A DNA stretch of 64,000 nucleotides from Pseudomonas sp. CBZ-4 (GTDB lineage: Bacteria > Pseudomonadota > Gammaproteobacteria > Pseudomonadales > Pseudomonadaceae), in NCBI RefSeq assembly GCF_000346755.1, contig NZ_ANNV01000152.1, positions 1 through 64,000 on the forward strand, given 5' to 3'. Made by a program: the position numbers and the translations under genes. The notes beneath the pieces are model-generated. The model searched no databases, was not told the origin of the DNA, and worked only from the letters and a program-made list of their open reading frames with translations. Each line of letters starts with the position of its first letter. The stretch's first letter is position 1. Shown here piece after piece: positions 34,389 through 43,738 of this stretch.

Positions 34389-35156
34389 ATGCAGATCGAA
34401 AACAAGGTATTCCTGGTCAGCGGCGGCGCTTCGGGCCTCGGCGCGGCCACCGCCGAGATGCTGGTCGCCGCTGGCGCCAAGGTCATGCTGGTGGACCTGA
34501 ACGCCGACGCGGTCGCGGCCAAGGCCAAGCAGTTGGGTGATAACGCGCGCAGTGCGGTGGCGGACATCAGCCAGGAAGCGGCCGCCGAGGCGGCGGTACA
34601 AGCCGCGGTTACCGCGTTTGGCGGTTTGCACGGCCTGGTCAACTGCGCCGGTGTGGTGCGTGGCGAAAAGATCCTCGGCAAGAACGGCCCCCACGCCCTG
34701 GCCAGCTTTGCCCAGGTGATCAACGTCAACCTGATCGGCAGCTTCAACCTGCTGCGCCTGGCCGCTGCGGCCATCGCTGAAACCGAAGCGAATGCCGATG
34801 GCGAGCGCGGCGTGATCATCAACACGGCCTCGGTGGCCGCGTTTGACGGGCAGATCGGCCAGGCGGCGTATTCCGCCTCCAAAGGCGCGATTGCCAGCCT
34901 CACCTTGCCCGCTGCCCGTGAACTGGCACGCTTTGGTATCCGCGTGATGACCATCGCCCCGGGCATTTTCGAGACGCCGATGATGGCCGGCATGACCCCG
35001 GAAGTACGCGACTCCCTGGCCGCCGGCGTGCCATTCCCGCCGCGCCTGGGCAAACCGGCCGAATACGCCGCGCTGGTGCGTCACATCATTGAAAACAGCA
35101 TGCTCAACGGCGAGGTGATCCGTCTCGACGGTGCCTTGCGCATGGCGGCCAAGTAA
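34389..35156 (+). CDS. Short-chain dehydrogenase, type-2 3-hydroxyacyl-CoA dehydrogenase
   Basis: A 255-aa NAD-dependent SDR: cofactor motif SGGASGLGAAT, NCAGVV, and the active site Ser in TASVAAF with YSASK. The sequence resembles 3-hydroxy-2-methylbutyryl-CoA dehydrogenase (HSD10-like), which serves isoleucine breakdown. Two ATGs stand in tandem; the second (34389) is 7 bases from AAGGA and was chosen, ATG 34386 being 4 bases away. The thiolase follows after 12 bases. Confidence 0.9.
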   Translation: MQIENKVFLVSGGASGLGAATAEMLVAAGAKVMLVDLNADAVAAKAKQLGDNARSAVADISQEAAAEAAVQAAVTAFGGLHGLVNCAGVVRGEKILGKNGPHALASFAQVINVNLIGSFNLLRLAAAAIAETEANADGERGVIINTASVAAFDGQIGQAAYSASKGAIASLTLPAARELARFGIRVMTIAPGIFETPMMAGMTPEVRDSLAAGVPFPPRLGKPAEYAALVRHIIENSMLNGEVIRLDGALRMAAK

Positions 35157-35168
35157 GGAGTTCGAACC

Positions 35169-36353
35169 ATGACTGATCCCATCGTAATCGTCAGCGCCGT
35201 GCGCACGCCCATGGGCGGCTTCCAGGGCGACCTCAAGGGCCTGACCGCGCCGCAACTGGGTGCTGCCGCCATTCGTGCCGCCGTCGAGCGCGCCGGTATC
35301 GCCCACGATGCCGTGGATGAAGTGCTGTTCGGCTGCGTCCTGCCGGCAGGCTTGGGCCAGGCGCCTGCGCGCCAGGCGGCGCTGGGTGCCGGGCTGGACA
35401 AATCCACCCGTTGCACCACCCTCAACAAGATGTGCGGCTCGGGCATGGAAGCGGCCATCCTGGCCCACGACTCGCTGCTGGCGGGCAGCATTGAGATAGC
35501 AATCGCCGGGGGCATGGAAAGCATGTCCAACGCGCCGTACCTGCTGGACCGTGCCCGCAGCGGTTATCGCATGGGCCACGGCCGCGTGCTCGATCACATG
35601 TTCCTCGACGGCCTTGAAGATGCGTATGACAAAGGCCGCCTGATGGGCACCTTTGCCGAAGACTGCGCCGAGCACAACGGTTTTACCCGTGAAGCCCAGG
35701 ACGCGTTCGCCATCGCCTCCCTGACCCGCGCGCAGCAAGCGATCAGCGACGGCAGCTTTGACGCGGAAATCGTCCCGGTGCAGGTCACCGTGGGCAAGGA
35801 ACAGAAAACCATCCAGCACGACGAACAACCGCCGAAAGCCAAGCTGGACAAGATTGCCAGCCTGAAACCGGCGTTCCGCGACGGCGGCACGGTCACGGCG
35901 GCGAACTCCAGTTCGATTTCCGATGGTGCGGCGGCGTTGCTGCTGATGCGCCAATCCGAGGCGCACAAACGCGGCCTCACCCCCTTGGCGGTGATCCACG
36001 GGCACGCGGCGTTTGCCGATGAGCCGGGGCTGTTTCCAGTGGCGCCGGTAGGGGCGATTCGCAAGCTGATGAGCAAGACCGGCTGGAACCTCGACGAGGT
36101 GGACCTGTTCGAAATCAACGAAGCCTTCGCCGTGGTCAGCCTGGTGACCATGAGCAAACTGGAAATTCCCCACAGCAAGGTGAATATCCACGGCGGCGCC
36201 TGCGCCCTGGGCCACCCGATTGGCGCGTCCGGTGCGCGCATCCTGGTGACCTTGCTCGCGGCCTTGCGCCAAAAGGGCCTCAAGCGTGGCGTCGCCGCCA
36301 TCTGCATCGGCGGTGGTGAAGCCACGGCCATGGCTGTCGAATGCCTGTATTAA
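35169..36353 (+). CDS. Acetyl-CoA C-acyltransferase (thiolase)
   Basis: A 394-aa thiolase. Cys89 in NKMCGSGM is the nucleophile, with His349 (GHPIGASG) and Cys379 (CIGGG) completing the site. It cleaves a 3-ketoacyl-CoA; with its neighbours the likely substrate is 2-methylacetoacetyl-CoA, giving acetyl-CoA and propionyl-CoA. AAGGAG precedes the ATG. It holds the position of the P. putida gene called fadAx, but the sequence alone does not settle substrate choice. Confidence 0.92.
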   Translation: MTDPIVIVSAVRTPMGGFQGDLKGLTAPQLGAAAIRAAVERAGIAHDAVDEVLFGCVLPAGLGQAPARQAALGAGLDKSTRCTTLNKMCGSGMEAAILAHDSLLAGSIEIAIAGGMESMSNAPYLLDRARSGYRMGHGRVLDHMFLDGLEDAYDKGRLMGTFAEDCAEHNGFTREAQDAFAIASLTRAQQAISDGSFDAEIVPVQVTVGKEQKTIQHDEQPPKAKLDKIASLKPAFRDGGTVTAANSSSISDGAAALLLMRQSEAHKRGLTPLAVIHGHAAFADEPGLFPVAPVGAIRKLMSKTGWNLDEVDLFEINEAFAVVSLVTMSKLEIPHSKVNIHGGACALGHPIGASGARILVTLLAALRQKGLKRGVAAICIGGGEATAMAVECLY

Positions 36354-36365
36354 GGACTGAACCCC

Positions 36366-37493
36366 ATGTTGCCCAATGACGAACAACTGCAAATCAGCGA
36401 CGCGGCCCGGCAATTTGCCCAGGAGCGCCTGAAACCCTTCGCCGCCGAGTGGGACCGCGAGCACCGCTTCCCCAAGGAAGCCATCGGCGAAATGGCCGAA
36501 TTGGGCTTTTTCGGCATGCTCGTGCCGGAGCAGTGGGGAGGTTGCGACACCGGCTACCTGGCCTACGCCATGGCCCTCGAAGAGATCGCTGCCGGCGACG
36601 GTGCGTGCTCGACCATCATGAGCGTGCACAACTCGGTGGGTTGCGTGCCGATCCTCAAGTTCGGCAACGATCAGCAGAAAGAGCAGTTCCTCACGCCCCT
36701 GGCCAGCGGCGCCATGCTGGGCGCGTTTGCGTTGACCGAGCCCCAGGCCGGCTCCGACGCCAGCAGCCTGAAAACCCGTGCGCGCCTGGAGGGCGACCAC
36801 TACGTGCTGAACGGTTGCAAACAGTTCATCACCTCCGGGCAAAACGCCGGGATCGTGATTGTGTTTGCGGTCACCGACCCGGCGGCGGGCAAGCGCGGGA
36901 TCAGCGCGTTTATCGTGCCCACCGATGCCCCCGGCTACAGCGTGGCGCGGGTCGAGGACAAGCTCGGCCAGCATGCGTCCGACACCTGCCAGATCCTCTT
37001 TGAAGACGTCAAAGTGCCGGTGGCCAACCGGTTGGGCGAGGAGGGCGAAGGCTACAAGATCGCCCTGGCGAACCTGGAAGGCGGGCGCGTGGGCATCGCC
37101 TCGCAATCGGTGGGCATGGCCCGCGCCGCCTTTGAAGCGGCGCGGGACTACGCCCGTGAGCGTGAAAGCTTCGGCAAGGCGCTGATCGAACACCAGGCCG
37201 TGGCGTTCCGCCTGGCGGACATGGCCACGCAAATCGCCGTCGCCCGGCAGATGGTGCATTACGCCGCCGCCCTGCGTGACAGCGGCAAGCCGGCGCTGGT
37301 GGAAGCCTCGATGGCCAAGCTGTTCGCCTCGGAAATGGCCGAGAAAGTCTGCTCGGCCGCCTTGCAAACCCTCGGCGGTTACGGTTACCTGAGCGACTTC
37401 CCCCTGGAGCGCATCTACCGCGATGTGCGGGTCTGCCAGATCTACGAAGGCACCAGCGATATCCAACGCATGGTCATCTCACGCAATCTCTAA
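36366..37493 (+). CDS. Short/branched-chain acyl-CoA dehydrogenase
   Basis: A 375-aa FAD-dependent acyl-CoA dehydrogenase: signature FALTEPQAGSDAS, substrate-binding region QHASDTCQ, and the catalytic Glu361 in QIYEGTSDIQRM. The family oxidises the alpha-beta bond and passes electrons to ETF. Within the operon it would act on 2-methylbutyryl-CoA or butyryl-CoA. Spacing to the thiolase is 12 bases. A second, similar dehydrogenase lies at 38441 on the other strand. Confidence 0.92.
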   Translation: MLPNDEQLQISDAARQFAQERLKPFAAEWDREHRFPKEAIGEMAELGFFGMLVPEQWGGCDTGYLAYAMALEEIAAGDGACSTIMSVHNSVGCVPILKFGNDQQKEQFLTPLASGAMLGAFALTEPQAGSDASSLKTRARLEGDHYVLNGCKQFITSGQNAGIVIVFAVTDPAAGKRGISAFIVPTDAPGYSVARVEDKLGQHASDTCQILFEDVKVPVANRLGEEGEGYKIALANLEGGRVGIASQSVGMARAAFEAARDYARERESFGKALIEHQAVAFRLADMATQIAVARQMVHYAAALRDSGKPALVEASMAKLFASEMAEKVCSAALQTLGGYGYLSDFPLERIYRDVRVCQIYEGTSDIQRMVISRNL

Positions 37494-37504
37494 GGAGCCG
37501 ATAC

Positions 37505-38278
37505 ATGAGTTACGAAACCATCCTGCTCGAAGTCCAGGGCCGCGTCGGACTGATTACCCTCAACCGCCCGCAAGCCCTGAACGCGCTGAATGCGCAACTG
37601 GTCAGCGAACTGAACCAGGCGCTGGACGGCCTGGAAGCCAACCCTGAAATCGGCTGCATCGTGCTGACCGGCTCGAAAAAAGCCTTCGCTGCCGGCGCCG
37701 ACATCAAGGAAATGGCCGAGCTGACCTACCCGCAGATCTACCTCGACGACCTGTTCAGCGACAGCGACCGCGTGGCCAACCGCCGCAAGCCGATCATCGC
37801 TGCCGTCAACGGCTTCGCCCTCGGTGGTGGCTGTGAACTGGCACTGATGTGCGACTTCATCCTGGCCGGCGATGGCGCCAAGTTCGGCCAGCCGGAAATC
37901 AACCTCGGCGTACTGCCGGGCATGGGCGGCACCCAACGCCTGACCCGCGCCGTGGGCAAGGCCAAGGCCATGGAAATGTGCCTGACCGGGCGCTTTATCG
38001 ACGCGGTGGAAGCCGAGCGTTGCGGCATCGTCGCCCGTATCGTGCCGGCCGATGAACTGCTGGAAGAAGCGCTGAAAGTCGCCACGCTGATCGCCGGCAA
38101 GTCGGTGCCCATCAGCATGATGGTCAAGGAAAGCGTGAACCGTGCGTTTGAAGTCAGCCTGTCGGAAGGCGTGCGCTTTGAGCGTCGGGTGTTCCATGCG
38201 GCGTTCGCGACGCAGGATCAGAAGGAAGGCATGGCGGCGTTTGTGGCCAAGCGCGCGCCCGAGTTCAAGGACAAGTAA
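37505..38278 (+). CDS. Enoyl-CoA hydratase
   Basis: A 257-aa crotonase-family hydratase. The oxyanion-hole segments AFAAGADIKEM and NGFALGGGCELALMCD, and both catalytic Glu residues (FGQPEINLGVLPGMGG region), are present. It adds water to a 2-enoyl-CoA such as tiglyl-CoA. AAGGAG lies before the ATG. Last gene of the operon; a REPIN follows 39 bases after the stop. Confidence 0.92.
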   Translation: MSYETILLEVQGRVGLITLNRPQALNALNAQLVSELNQALDGLEANPEIGCIVLTGSKKAFAAGADIKEMAELTYPQIYLDDLFSDSDRVANRRKPIIAAVNGFALGGGCELALMCDFILAGDGAKFGQPEINLGVLPGMGGTQRLTRAVGKAKAMEMCLTGRFIDAVEAERCGIVARIVPADELLEEALKVATLIAGKSVPISMMVKESVNRAFEVSLSEGVRFERRVFHAAFATQDQKEGMAAFVAKRAPEFKDK

Positions 38279-38316
38279 TTCCCAAACACAGAAGATCACA
38301 CTGTGGGAACTGGACC

Positions 38317-38405
38317 CTGTGGGAGCTGGCTTGCCTGCGATGCAGACACCTCGGTTTATCTGTTAGACCGAGGTGATGCTATCGCAGGCAAGCCAGCTCC
38401 CACAG
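38317..38405. repeat. REPIN: paired inverted REP elements
   Basis: CTGTGGGAGCTGGCTTGCC starts the left arm at 38317, and GGCAAGCCAGCTCCCACAG ends the right arm at 38405. The inner parts (CTGCGATGC; GCTATCGCAG) and the loop-proximal ACCTCGGT and ACCGAGGT also pair. A weaker partial arm (CTGTGGGAACTGG) lies at 38301. It separates two convergent catabolic operons and may act as a bidirectional transcript end. Confidence 0.92.
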
Positions 38406-38440
38406 GATCAGCACCCACATTGGGTTTTGCAGTGTGTCAG

Positions 38441-39592
38441 TTACAGCTGGTAGTTCTTGAGTTCCCTGGCAATCACCATCCGCTGAATCTCGCTAGTTCC
38501 CTCATAAATCTGCGTGATCCGCGCATCCCGGTAGTAACGCTCCACCGGGTAATCCTCCAGGTACCCGTAGCCGCCATGAATCTGCATCGCTGACGAGCAG
38601 ACCTTCTCCGCCATTTCCGAGGCAAACAGCTTGGCCTGGGACGCTTCCGACAGGCACGGCTTGCCGGCGCTGCGCAGGCGTGCGGCGTGGAGGATCAGCA
38701 AGCGCGCGGCATTCAGGCGGGTTTGCATGTCGGCGAGCAGGTTGGCCACGCTCTGGTGCTCGATGATCGCCTTGTCGAACTGCACCCGATCACGGGCGTA
38801 GGCCAATGCCGCTTCAAACGCCGCCCGGGCGATGCCCAAGGCCTGGGCAGCGATGCCGATGCGGCCGCCTTCGAGGTTGGACAGGGCGATGGCCAGGCCC
38901 TTGCCACGCTCGCCCAGCAGGTTGGCCTCAGGCACGCTGCATTGGTTGAGGGTGACGGCGCAGGTGTCCGAGGCGCGGATGCCCATCTTGTGTTCCGTGC
39001 GATCCACCACAAAGCCGGGCGTGTCGGTGGGCACCAGGAACGCGGAGATACCCTTTTTGCCCAAGTCGGGATCGGTCACGGCAAACACGATGGCCAGCTT
39101 GGCGCGCTTGCCGTTGCTGACAAACTGCTTGGCGCCATTGATCACCCACTGGCCGTCGCGCAGCTCGGCGCGGGTGCGCAGGTTGTGCGCCTCGGAGCCG
39201 GCCTGGGGTTCGGTCAGGCAGAAGCAGCCAATCGCCTGGCCGCTGGCCAGATCGGCCAGCCAGGTCTGTTTCTGTTCATCGGAGCCGTAGTTGAGGATGG
39301 GCCCGCAACCCACTGAATTATGGATACTCATCAGCGCCCCCGTGGCGCCGTCACCGGCTGAAATCTCCTCGACGGCGAGGGCGTAGGCGACGTAATCCAC
39401 GTAGGTGCCGCCCCATTCTTCCGGCACCACCATGCCCAGCAAGCCCAGCTCGCCCATCTTCGCGACCAGTGCGTCGTCGATCCAGCCGGCTTTCTCCCAG
39501 GCTTGGGCGTGGGGCGCAATTTCACCCCGGGCAAAGTCGCGCGCCATGTCGCGGATCATCACTTGTTCTTCTGTGTATTCAATATCTTGCAT
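38441..39592 (-). CDS. Acyl-CoA dehydrogenase, isobutyryl-CoA type
   Basis: A 383-aa acyl-CoA dehydrogenase with FCLTEPQAGSEAHN, the substrate region IRASDTCAV and catalytic Glu364 in QIYEGTSEIQRM. The next gene encodes a 3-hydroxyisobutyryl-CoA hydrolase type enzyme, so valine breakdown (isobutyryl-CoA to methacrylyl-CoA) is the best guess. It starts 3 bases after the stop of that gene. Confidence 0.9.
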   Translation of the reverse strand: MQDIEYTEEQVMIRDMARDFARGEIAPHAQAWEKAGWIDDALVAKMGELGLLGMVVPEEWGGTYVDYVAYALAVEEISAGDGATGALMSIHNSVGCGPILNYGSDEQKQTWLADLASGQAIGCFCLTEPQAGSEAHNLRTRAELRDGQWVINGAKQFVSNGKRAKLAIVFAVTDPDLGKKGISAFLVPTDTPGFVVDRTEHKMGIRASDTCAVTLNQCSVPEANLLGERGKGLAIALSNLEGGRIGIAAQALGIARAAFEAALAYARDRVQFDKAIIEHQSVANLLADMQTRLNAARLLILHAARLRSAGKPCLSEASQAKLFASEMAEKVCSSAMQIHGGYGYLEDYPVERYYRDARITQIYEGTSEIQRMVIARELKNYQL

Positions 39593-39595
39593 GGC

Positions 39596-40699
39596 TTATC
39601 TCCCAACCAGCTTGAAGTCACGAAAGAAGCTGTCGACGTGTTGCGCGTCCAGCTCAGCTACTGTGGCAGGGTTCCAGCGTGGGGCCTTGTCCTTGTCGAT
39701 GATCAACGCACGGACGCCTTCGATGAGGTCGCCGCGCTCGAACCATTGGCGGTCCAGGTGCAGCTCCAGGGCAAAACACTGCTCCAGCGGCAGGTGGCGG
39801 CCACGGCGCAGCATCTCCAGGGTCACGGCCATGGCCAGCGGCGAGCGGGTTTGCATCAGGGCTGCGGTGGCCAACGCCCATTCATGGCTGTCGGCGACGG
39901 TGACTTGTTGCAGCTGTTCGACAATGCTCGGTACGTCCGCCAACGCGAAGAAGTGGTCGATCGCAGGACGCAACGCGGCCAGCGGCGCATCCGGCAAGTG
40001 CTGTACGCCGAGCTTGGCCAGCAGGCCCTGCAGGTCCTTGAGCGGCGATTCGTGCCAGGGCAGGCGGTCCAGCTTCTGGTCGAGGTCGGCCAGCTTGGCG
40101 CTGTCCAGGTACCAGTCGGCCAAGCCGCAATACAGTGCATCGGCGGCGCGGACCTGCACGCCGGTGACCCCAAGGTAAACCCCCAGCTCGCCGGGAATAC
40201 GCGGCAGGAAGTAGCTGCCGCCAACGTCCGGGAAGTAACCGATGGCCACTTCCGGCATGGCCAGGCGGCTGCGCTCGGTGACCACGCGCAGGTCGGCGCC
40301 TTGCACCAGGCCCATGCCGCCGCCGAGGACAAAGCCGTCCATCAGGGCGAGGACGGGTTTGCGGTAGTGGTGGATGGCGAGGTCGAGGGCGTATTCCTCG
40401 ACGAAGAAGTCTTCGTGCAGGGTGTCGCCGCTCTTGAAACTGTCATGCAAGGAACGGATATCGCCGCCCGCGCAGAAGGCTTTTTCCCCGGCGCCGCGCA
40501 GGACCACGGCATACACCGTGGGATCGTCGGCCCAGGCCTGCAGGTGGTGGCTCAGGCTGCGGACCATGTCCAGGGTAATGGCGTTCAGGCCGGCGGGGCG
40601 GTTGAGGGTGAGGTGGCCGATATGGTTGCGGACTTCGGCGAGTATGTCGGCTTGAAGATGGTCGGTGTGGCTTGCCTCGGATGAAACCTGAGCAGTCAT
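39596..40699 (-). CDS. 3-Hydroxyisobutyryl-CoA hydrolase-like crotonase
   Basis: A 367-aa crotonase-superfamily protein, about 110 residues longer than a hydratase. The motifs KAFCAGGDIR, GGGMGLVQGAD and MPEVAIGYFPDVGGSYFL mark the 3-hydroxyisobutyryl-CoA hydrolase branch, which releases CoA in valine breakdown. ATG 40699 was chosen because GGGAG lies upstream with a 6-base gap; the in-frame TTG at 40732 has no ribosome site. It is first in a two-gene operon with the acyl-CoA dehydrogenase. Confidence 0.88.
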   Translation of the reverse strand: MTAQVSSEASHTDHLQADILAEVRNHIGHLTLNRPAGLNAITLDMVRSLSHHLQAWADDPTVYAVVLRGAGEKAFCAGGDIRSLHDSFKSGDTLHEDFFVEEYALDLAIHHYRKPVLALMDGFVLGGGMGLVQGADLRVVTERSRLAMPEVAIGYFPDVGGSYFLPRIPGELGVYLGVTGVQVRAADALYCGLADWYLDSAKLADLDQKLDRLPWHESPLKDLQGLLAKLGVQHLPDAPLAALRPAIDHFFALADVPSIVEQLQQVTVADSHEWALATAALMQTRSPLAMAVTLEMLRRGRHLPLEQCFALELHLDRQWFERGDLIEGVRALIIDKDKAPRWNPATVAELDAQHVDSFFRDFKLVGR

Positions 40700-40816
40700 C
40701 GCTAACTCCCTGCTTTTATTGTTCTTTATCAAGATGTTCGGGGACGAACCTTCTTGCGATCCTACCAGTGCACATTTGCCCAGTACACCGGGGAATCCTG
40801 CAGGTCGTTATTGCAT

Positions 40817-41524
40817 TTATGCACGGCGACTGAGCACCTCGCCAATGCTGCGCCGCCGTGCATGGCCCTGCGCCGCGTGGATCAGCTGCTCAAGCTCAGA
40901 CGGTTGCACGTCGTAGAACTGCTCCATCTCGGCCAGGGCCAGCTTCAGGTCGGCCGCCGTGACCTCGGGGTCGATGACCGGCGCGCTACTGCCCACCACC
41001 GCAGGGGCAGGCACCGGCAAGCCTTTGGGATAACGCGTGCGCGTGGCGTTGTTGTAGGCCAGCGCGCAGCCCAGCAATGCGCCGGCGCCGAGCATCACCG
41101 CGCCCAGTTCCTGCCAGCCGAGGGCGATGGAGGCGGGGTCCGCGAGTACCAGGGTCATGGCCAGCCCGCCCGCGGGTGGATGCAGGCAACGCAGCCAGCA
41201 GATCAGGATCACGGTCATGCCGGCAGCCAGGCACGCACTGCCCAGCGTGCGTCCCAGTACGCGCGCGACCAGCAGCGCAACGACACCGGCACACAGGTAG
41301 CTGCCGATGATCGACCAGGGCTGGGCCAACGCGCCGGATGACACCGCAAACAACAGCACCGCCGAAGCGCCCAAGGGTCCGAGCAGGTGCAGCGCCACCT
41401 CCATGCCAAAGACCTGGGCACACGCCCACACACTGAGCAGGGTGCCCAGGGCCATGCCGATGGCGGCACGGCTCCATTCGGCGGGACGGGTGTTGATGGC
41501 AGCAGGTAACCAGCGAGCAAGCAT
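40817..41524 (-). CDS. HPP-family integral membrane protein
   Basis: A 235-aa protein with four or five membrane segments in the first 165 residues and the family motif CLHPPAGGLAM. A 70-residue cytoplasmic tail follows that is predicted helical (ADLKLALAEMEQFYDV). Some HPP proteins are linked to nitrite transport; substrate is not shown here. ATG 41524 starts at the first membrane-adjacent segment (MLARWLPAAINTRP); the longer reading to 41740 is not hydrophobic. Confidence 0.8.
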   Translation of the reverse strand: MLARWLPAAINTRPAEWSRAAIGMALGTLLSVWACAQVFGMEVALHLLGPLGASAVLLFAVSSGALAQPWSIIGSYLCAGVVALLVARVLGRTLGSACLAAGMTVILICWLRCLHPPAGGLAMTLVLADPASIALGWQELGAVMLGAGALLGCALAYNNATRTRYPKGLPVPAPAVVGSSAPVIDPEVTAADLKLALAEMEQFYDVQPSELEQLIHAAQGHARRRSIGEVLSRRA

Positions 41525-41687
41525 TGCGATAGATCCGTAAACAGCAGGCGAAAAAAAAGGCTTGCCTGGTTTCCCGGAAAAGCCCTTGAAAGTTCCACAT
41601 TTGGGGGAGGAACCCGCGCAGTGTGCCCACCTCGATGGGGCGACGCCACTGCATATTAATGCAGGTTGAATGCAATAAAAGTGAAGT

Positions 41688-41915
41688 TTAATAGGTGATA
41701 GGCGCAGACGAGTGGCTGACGACCCCCAGGATCCGGTCATGATTCTCTTCGCTCAGCAGCTGCTTGTGCAGGTTGTCGCGCAGCCCGGGGGCATCGCACA
41801 AGGGGCCATTCAACGCGACAACTGCGTCACGCAAGCCCATCAGGCGGTGCAGGCCGACGTGCAGCTGTTCGGGCATCAGCAGTGAGGGAGGGTCAGGCAA
41901 TAAGTCATTGGGCAC
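41688..41915 (-). CDS. Small protein of unknown function
   Basis: A 75-aa protein starting at GTG 41915, with AAAGGA 8 bases upstream. It is Leu-rich and helical (LHVGLHRLMGLRDAVVALNG), without membrane segment or signal peptide. Not recognised. It is separated from the HPP gene by 163 bases on the same strand. Confidence 0.6.
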   Translation of the reverse strand: MPNDLLPDPPSLLMPEQLHVGLHRLMGLRDAVVALNGPLCDAPGLRDNLHKQLLSEENHDRILGVVSHSSAPITY

Positions 41916-42098
41916 GGCGTGGTCCTTTCAATGAAGCCCGCCGCGTTTGAGTTCACGGCGGGCAGCGTCCTTGGCATGTTCCATTGGTAGTAAATAGTTA
42001 CCGCAATTGGCGACCGAGTTTACATTTTGGATCCATGAGCGGGAATGGCAAAAGGCACCAGCCATTACGCATAGCTATGTAGGAGCTTTCGTGAGGAA

Positions 42099-42116
42099 GC
42101 CGGCCGAAGCCGGCTG
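42099..42116 (-). terminator. Hairpin with TTCG tetraloop ending the arn operon
   Basis: Read on the minus strand, AGCCGGC-TTCG-GCCGGCT begins three bases after the TGA of the GT39-like gene. The 7-bp GC-rich stem with a UUCG loop is very stable. There is no long T-run, only TCCTC. Confidence 0.65.
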
Positions 42117-42118
42117 GA

Positions 42119-43735
42119 TCAGGGCTGTGCCGTCGCCGTGAGGTGCAGCAGCACATAGGGATTTTTGTCGAACTCACCCACCAGTGTCGGGGTGAGCTCG
42201 CGCAGGCGGGGCTCCTTCAACGCGGCGTAGTCGTCCAGGCTCATCACCAGCCAGGCTGGGGCCTGCAACGGCGCCAGGTCGGTGGTTGACTGGGTGAACA
42301 ACGGCACACGGTCGCACTCGAGATTGACCATCAGCTTGATCGCCTTGGCGTCTTTGCCCAGGCCGTGCAGCACCACGGGCGCCGGTTGCTGGTTGATCTG
42401 CGCCTTGACCGCCAGGCTGAAGGTGCGCGTGTCGTAGAGCCTGCGCTCCAGCGGTTCGACCACCACGATGTAGGTTGCCCACAATGCCAATACCGCCGCC
42501 AATGCCGGGCCTGCCGGACGCAAGCGTGGCTTGAACCACGCCAGCACCGCCAGCACCTGCAACACGCCCAGCACGCCGAAGATCAGGCGCAAGTCGCCCA
42601 CCTGCTCGGCGTAGCGGCGGCGCACCACCAGCAAGCCGATGATCAGCAGCGCCGGCAACAGGGTCCAGAGACCCAGCAGCACACCGCGCAGCCAGGCAAA
42701 CACACGCCCTTGGGTGACCTGGAACGGGTACGCCGCAATGATTGCCGCCATCGGCAGCATCGGCAGCACATAACGCGCTTTCTTCGCCTGGGGGATCGAC
42801 AAGCCAAGCATCACCAGCAAGCCCGCAGCGGCGCAGTACAGCACCAGTTGCAAGGCCGGCCCTGGCGCGCCTTTGCCGCCAAAGGCCACCGCCAGCAGCA
42901 CCAGCAGCGCCATCGGATACGCCAGCGCGTAGTTGCCCAGGGAACTGGTGAAGTAATACAGCACGCCGCTGGAGCCTTCGCTGCCGTCCATGCGCCCGAG
43001 GAATTGCATGCGGATCACGTCCTGCATGAACACCTCGCCACCACTGAGCTTGGCCAGCAGCAACAACACCCCGACACAGGCCATCAGCAGCGCCAGCGCC
43101 AGCAAGCCGAAGCTGAACAGTTGTCGCCACTGGCGGTTGATCAGGTAGTAGCTGCACAGCACGCCCGTGGGAATCACCAGGCCGATCGGCCCGCGAATCG
43201 CAAAGCCTGCAATCAGCAGCAGGTACACCCAGTGCAGGCGTTTGCCGGCGCCGAAGTGATCATGGGCATAGCCGAGGTAAAACACCGCCAGGGTCACGGC
43301 GGCGAGCATCTGGTCCAGGGACACGGCACGGGTTTCGCTGACGAAGGTGCTGCTGAGCAACAGCATCGCCACACTGAGCAGGCCCCAGCGCGGGGAGTAG
43401 GGCGCCGTGAGGCGGTACACCAGGATCACGATCAGCGCCGAGGCAATCGCCGTGGGCAACCACGCCGTCAAGCTGGTGACCTGGCCCAGCGGCAACGAGA
43501 ACAACCAGGTCAGCAGCGTCGAGGTCGCCAGGTAATCGGCGTACGGCTGGCCGTAGGTGGTGGGGAAGAAACTCGGGCCATGACGCAGCATCTCCTGGGC
43601 GAACACCACGAAGCGCGAGTCAAACCCGATGATCGCCTGGTGCCAGTTGCCGGCGATAAACAGCAGCAGCGCCAACAGCCCGAGCAGCAGGGACTGGCGG
43701 CGCACCGTGGCGTCTATGAAGGGCGCTTTGTTCAC
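42119..43735 (-). CDS. GT39-type (ArnT-like) membrane glycosyltransferase
   Basis: A 538-aa inner-membrane protein with about ten to twelve membrane segments (residues 14-420) and a C-terminal periplasmic domain (about 430-538). The N-terminal loop has GFDSRFVVFAQEML, matching the Asp-bearing first loop of PMT/ArnT-type enzymes, which use undecaprenyl-phosphate sugars. It starts at GTG 43735, only 3 bases after ugd, so it rides on the arn transcript. It may add a sugar to lipid A or another envelope target; donor and target are unknown. Confidence 0.8.
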   Translation of the reverse strand: MNKAPFIDATVRRQSLLLGLLALLLFIAGNWHQAIIGFDSRFVVFAQEMLRHGPSFFPTTYGQPYADYLATSTLLTWLFSLPLGQVTSLTAWLPTAIASALIVILVYRLTAPYSPRWGLLSVAMLLLSSTFVSETRAVSLDQMLAAVTLAVFYLGYAHDHFGAGKRLHWVYLLLIAGFAIRGPIGLVIPTGVLCSYYLINRQWRQLFSFGLLALALLMACVGVLLLLAKLSGGEVFMQDVIRMQFLGRMDGSEGSSGVLYYFTSSLGNYALAYPMALLVLLAVAFGGKGAPGPALQLVLYCAAAGLLVMLGLSIPQAKKARYVLPMLPMAAIIAAYPFQVTQGRVFAWLRGVLLGLWTLLPALLIIGLLVVRRRYAEQVGDLRLIFGVLGVLQVLAVLAWFKPRLRPAGPALAAVLALWATYIVVVEPLERRLYDTRTFSLAVKAQINQQPAPVVLHGLGKDAKAIKLMVNLECDRVPLFTQSTTDLAPLQAPAWLVMSLDDYAALKEPRLRELTPTLVGEFDKNPYVLLHLTATAQP

Positions 43736-43738
43736 GTC

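Noticed and set aside
33579..37466. A 1295-codon open frame on the minus strand
   Set aside because: It lies across the acyl-CoA operon, whose plus-strand genes have clear families, ribosome sites and tight spacing. The long antisense frame comes from the GC-rich codon bias and shows no recognisable domain.
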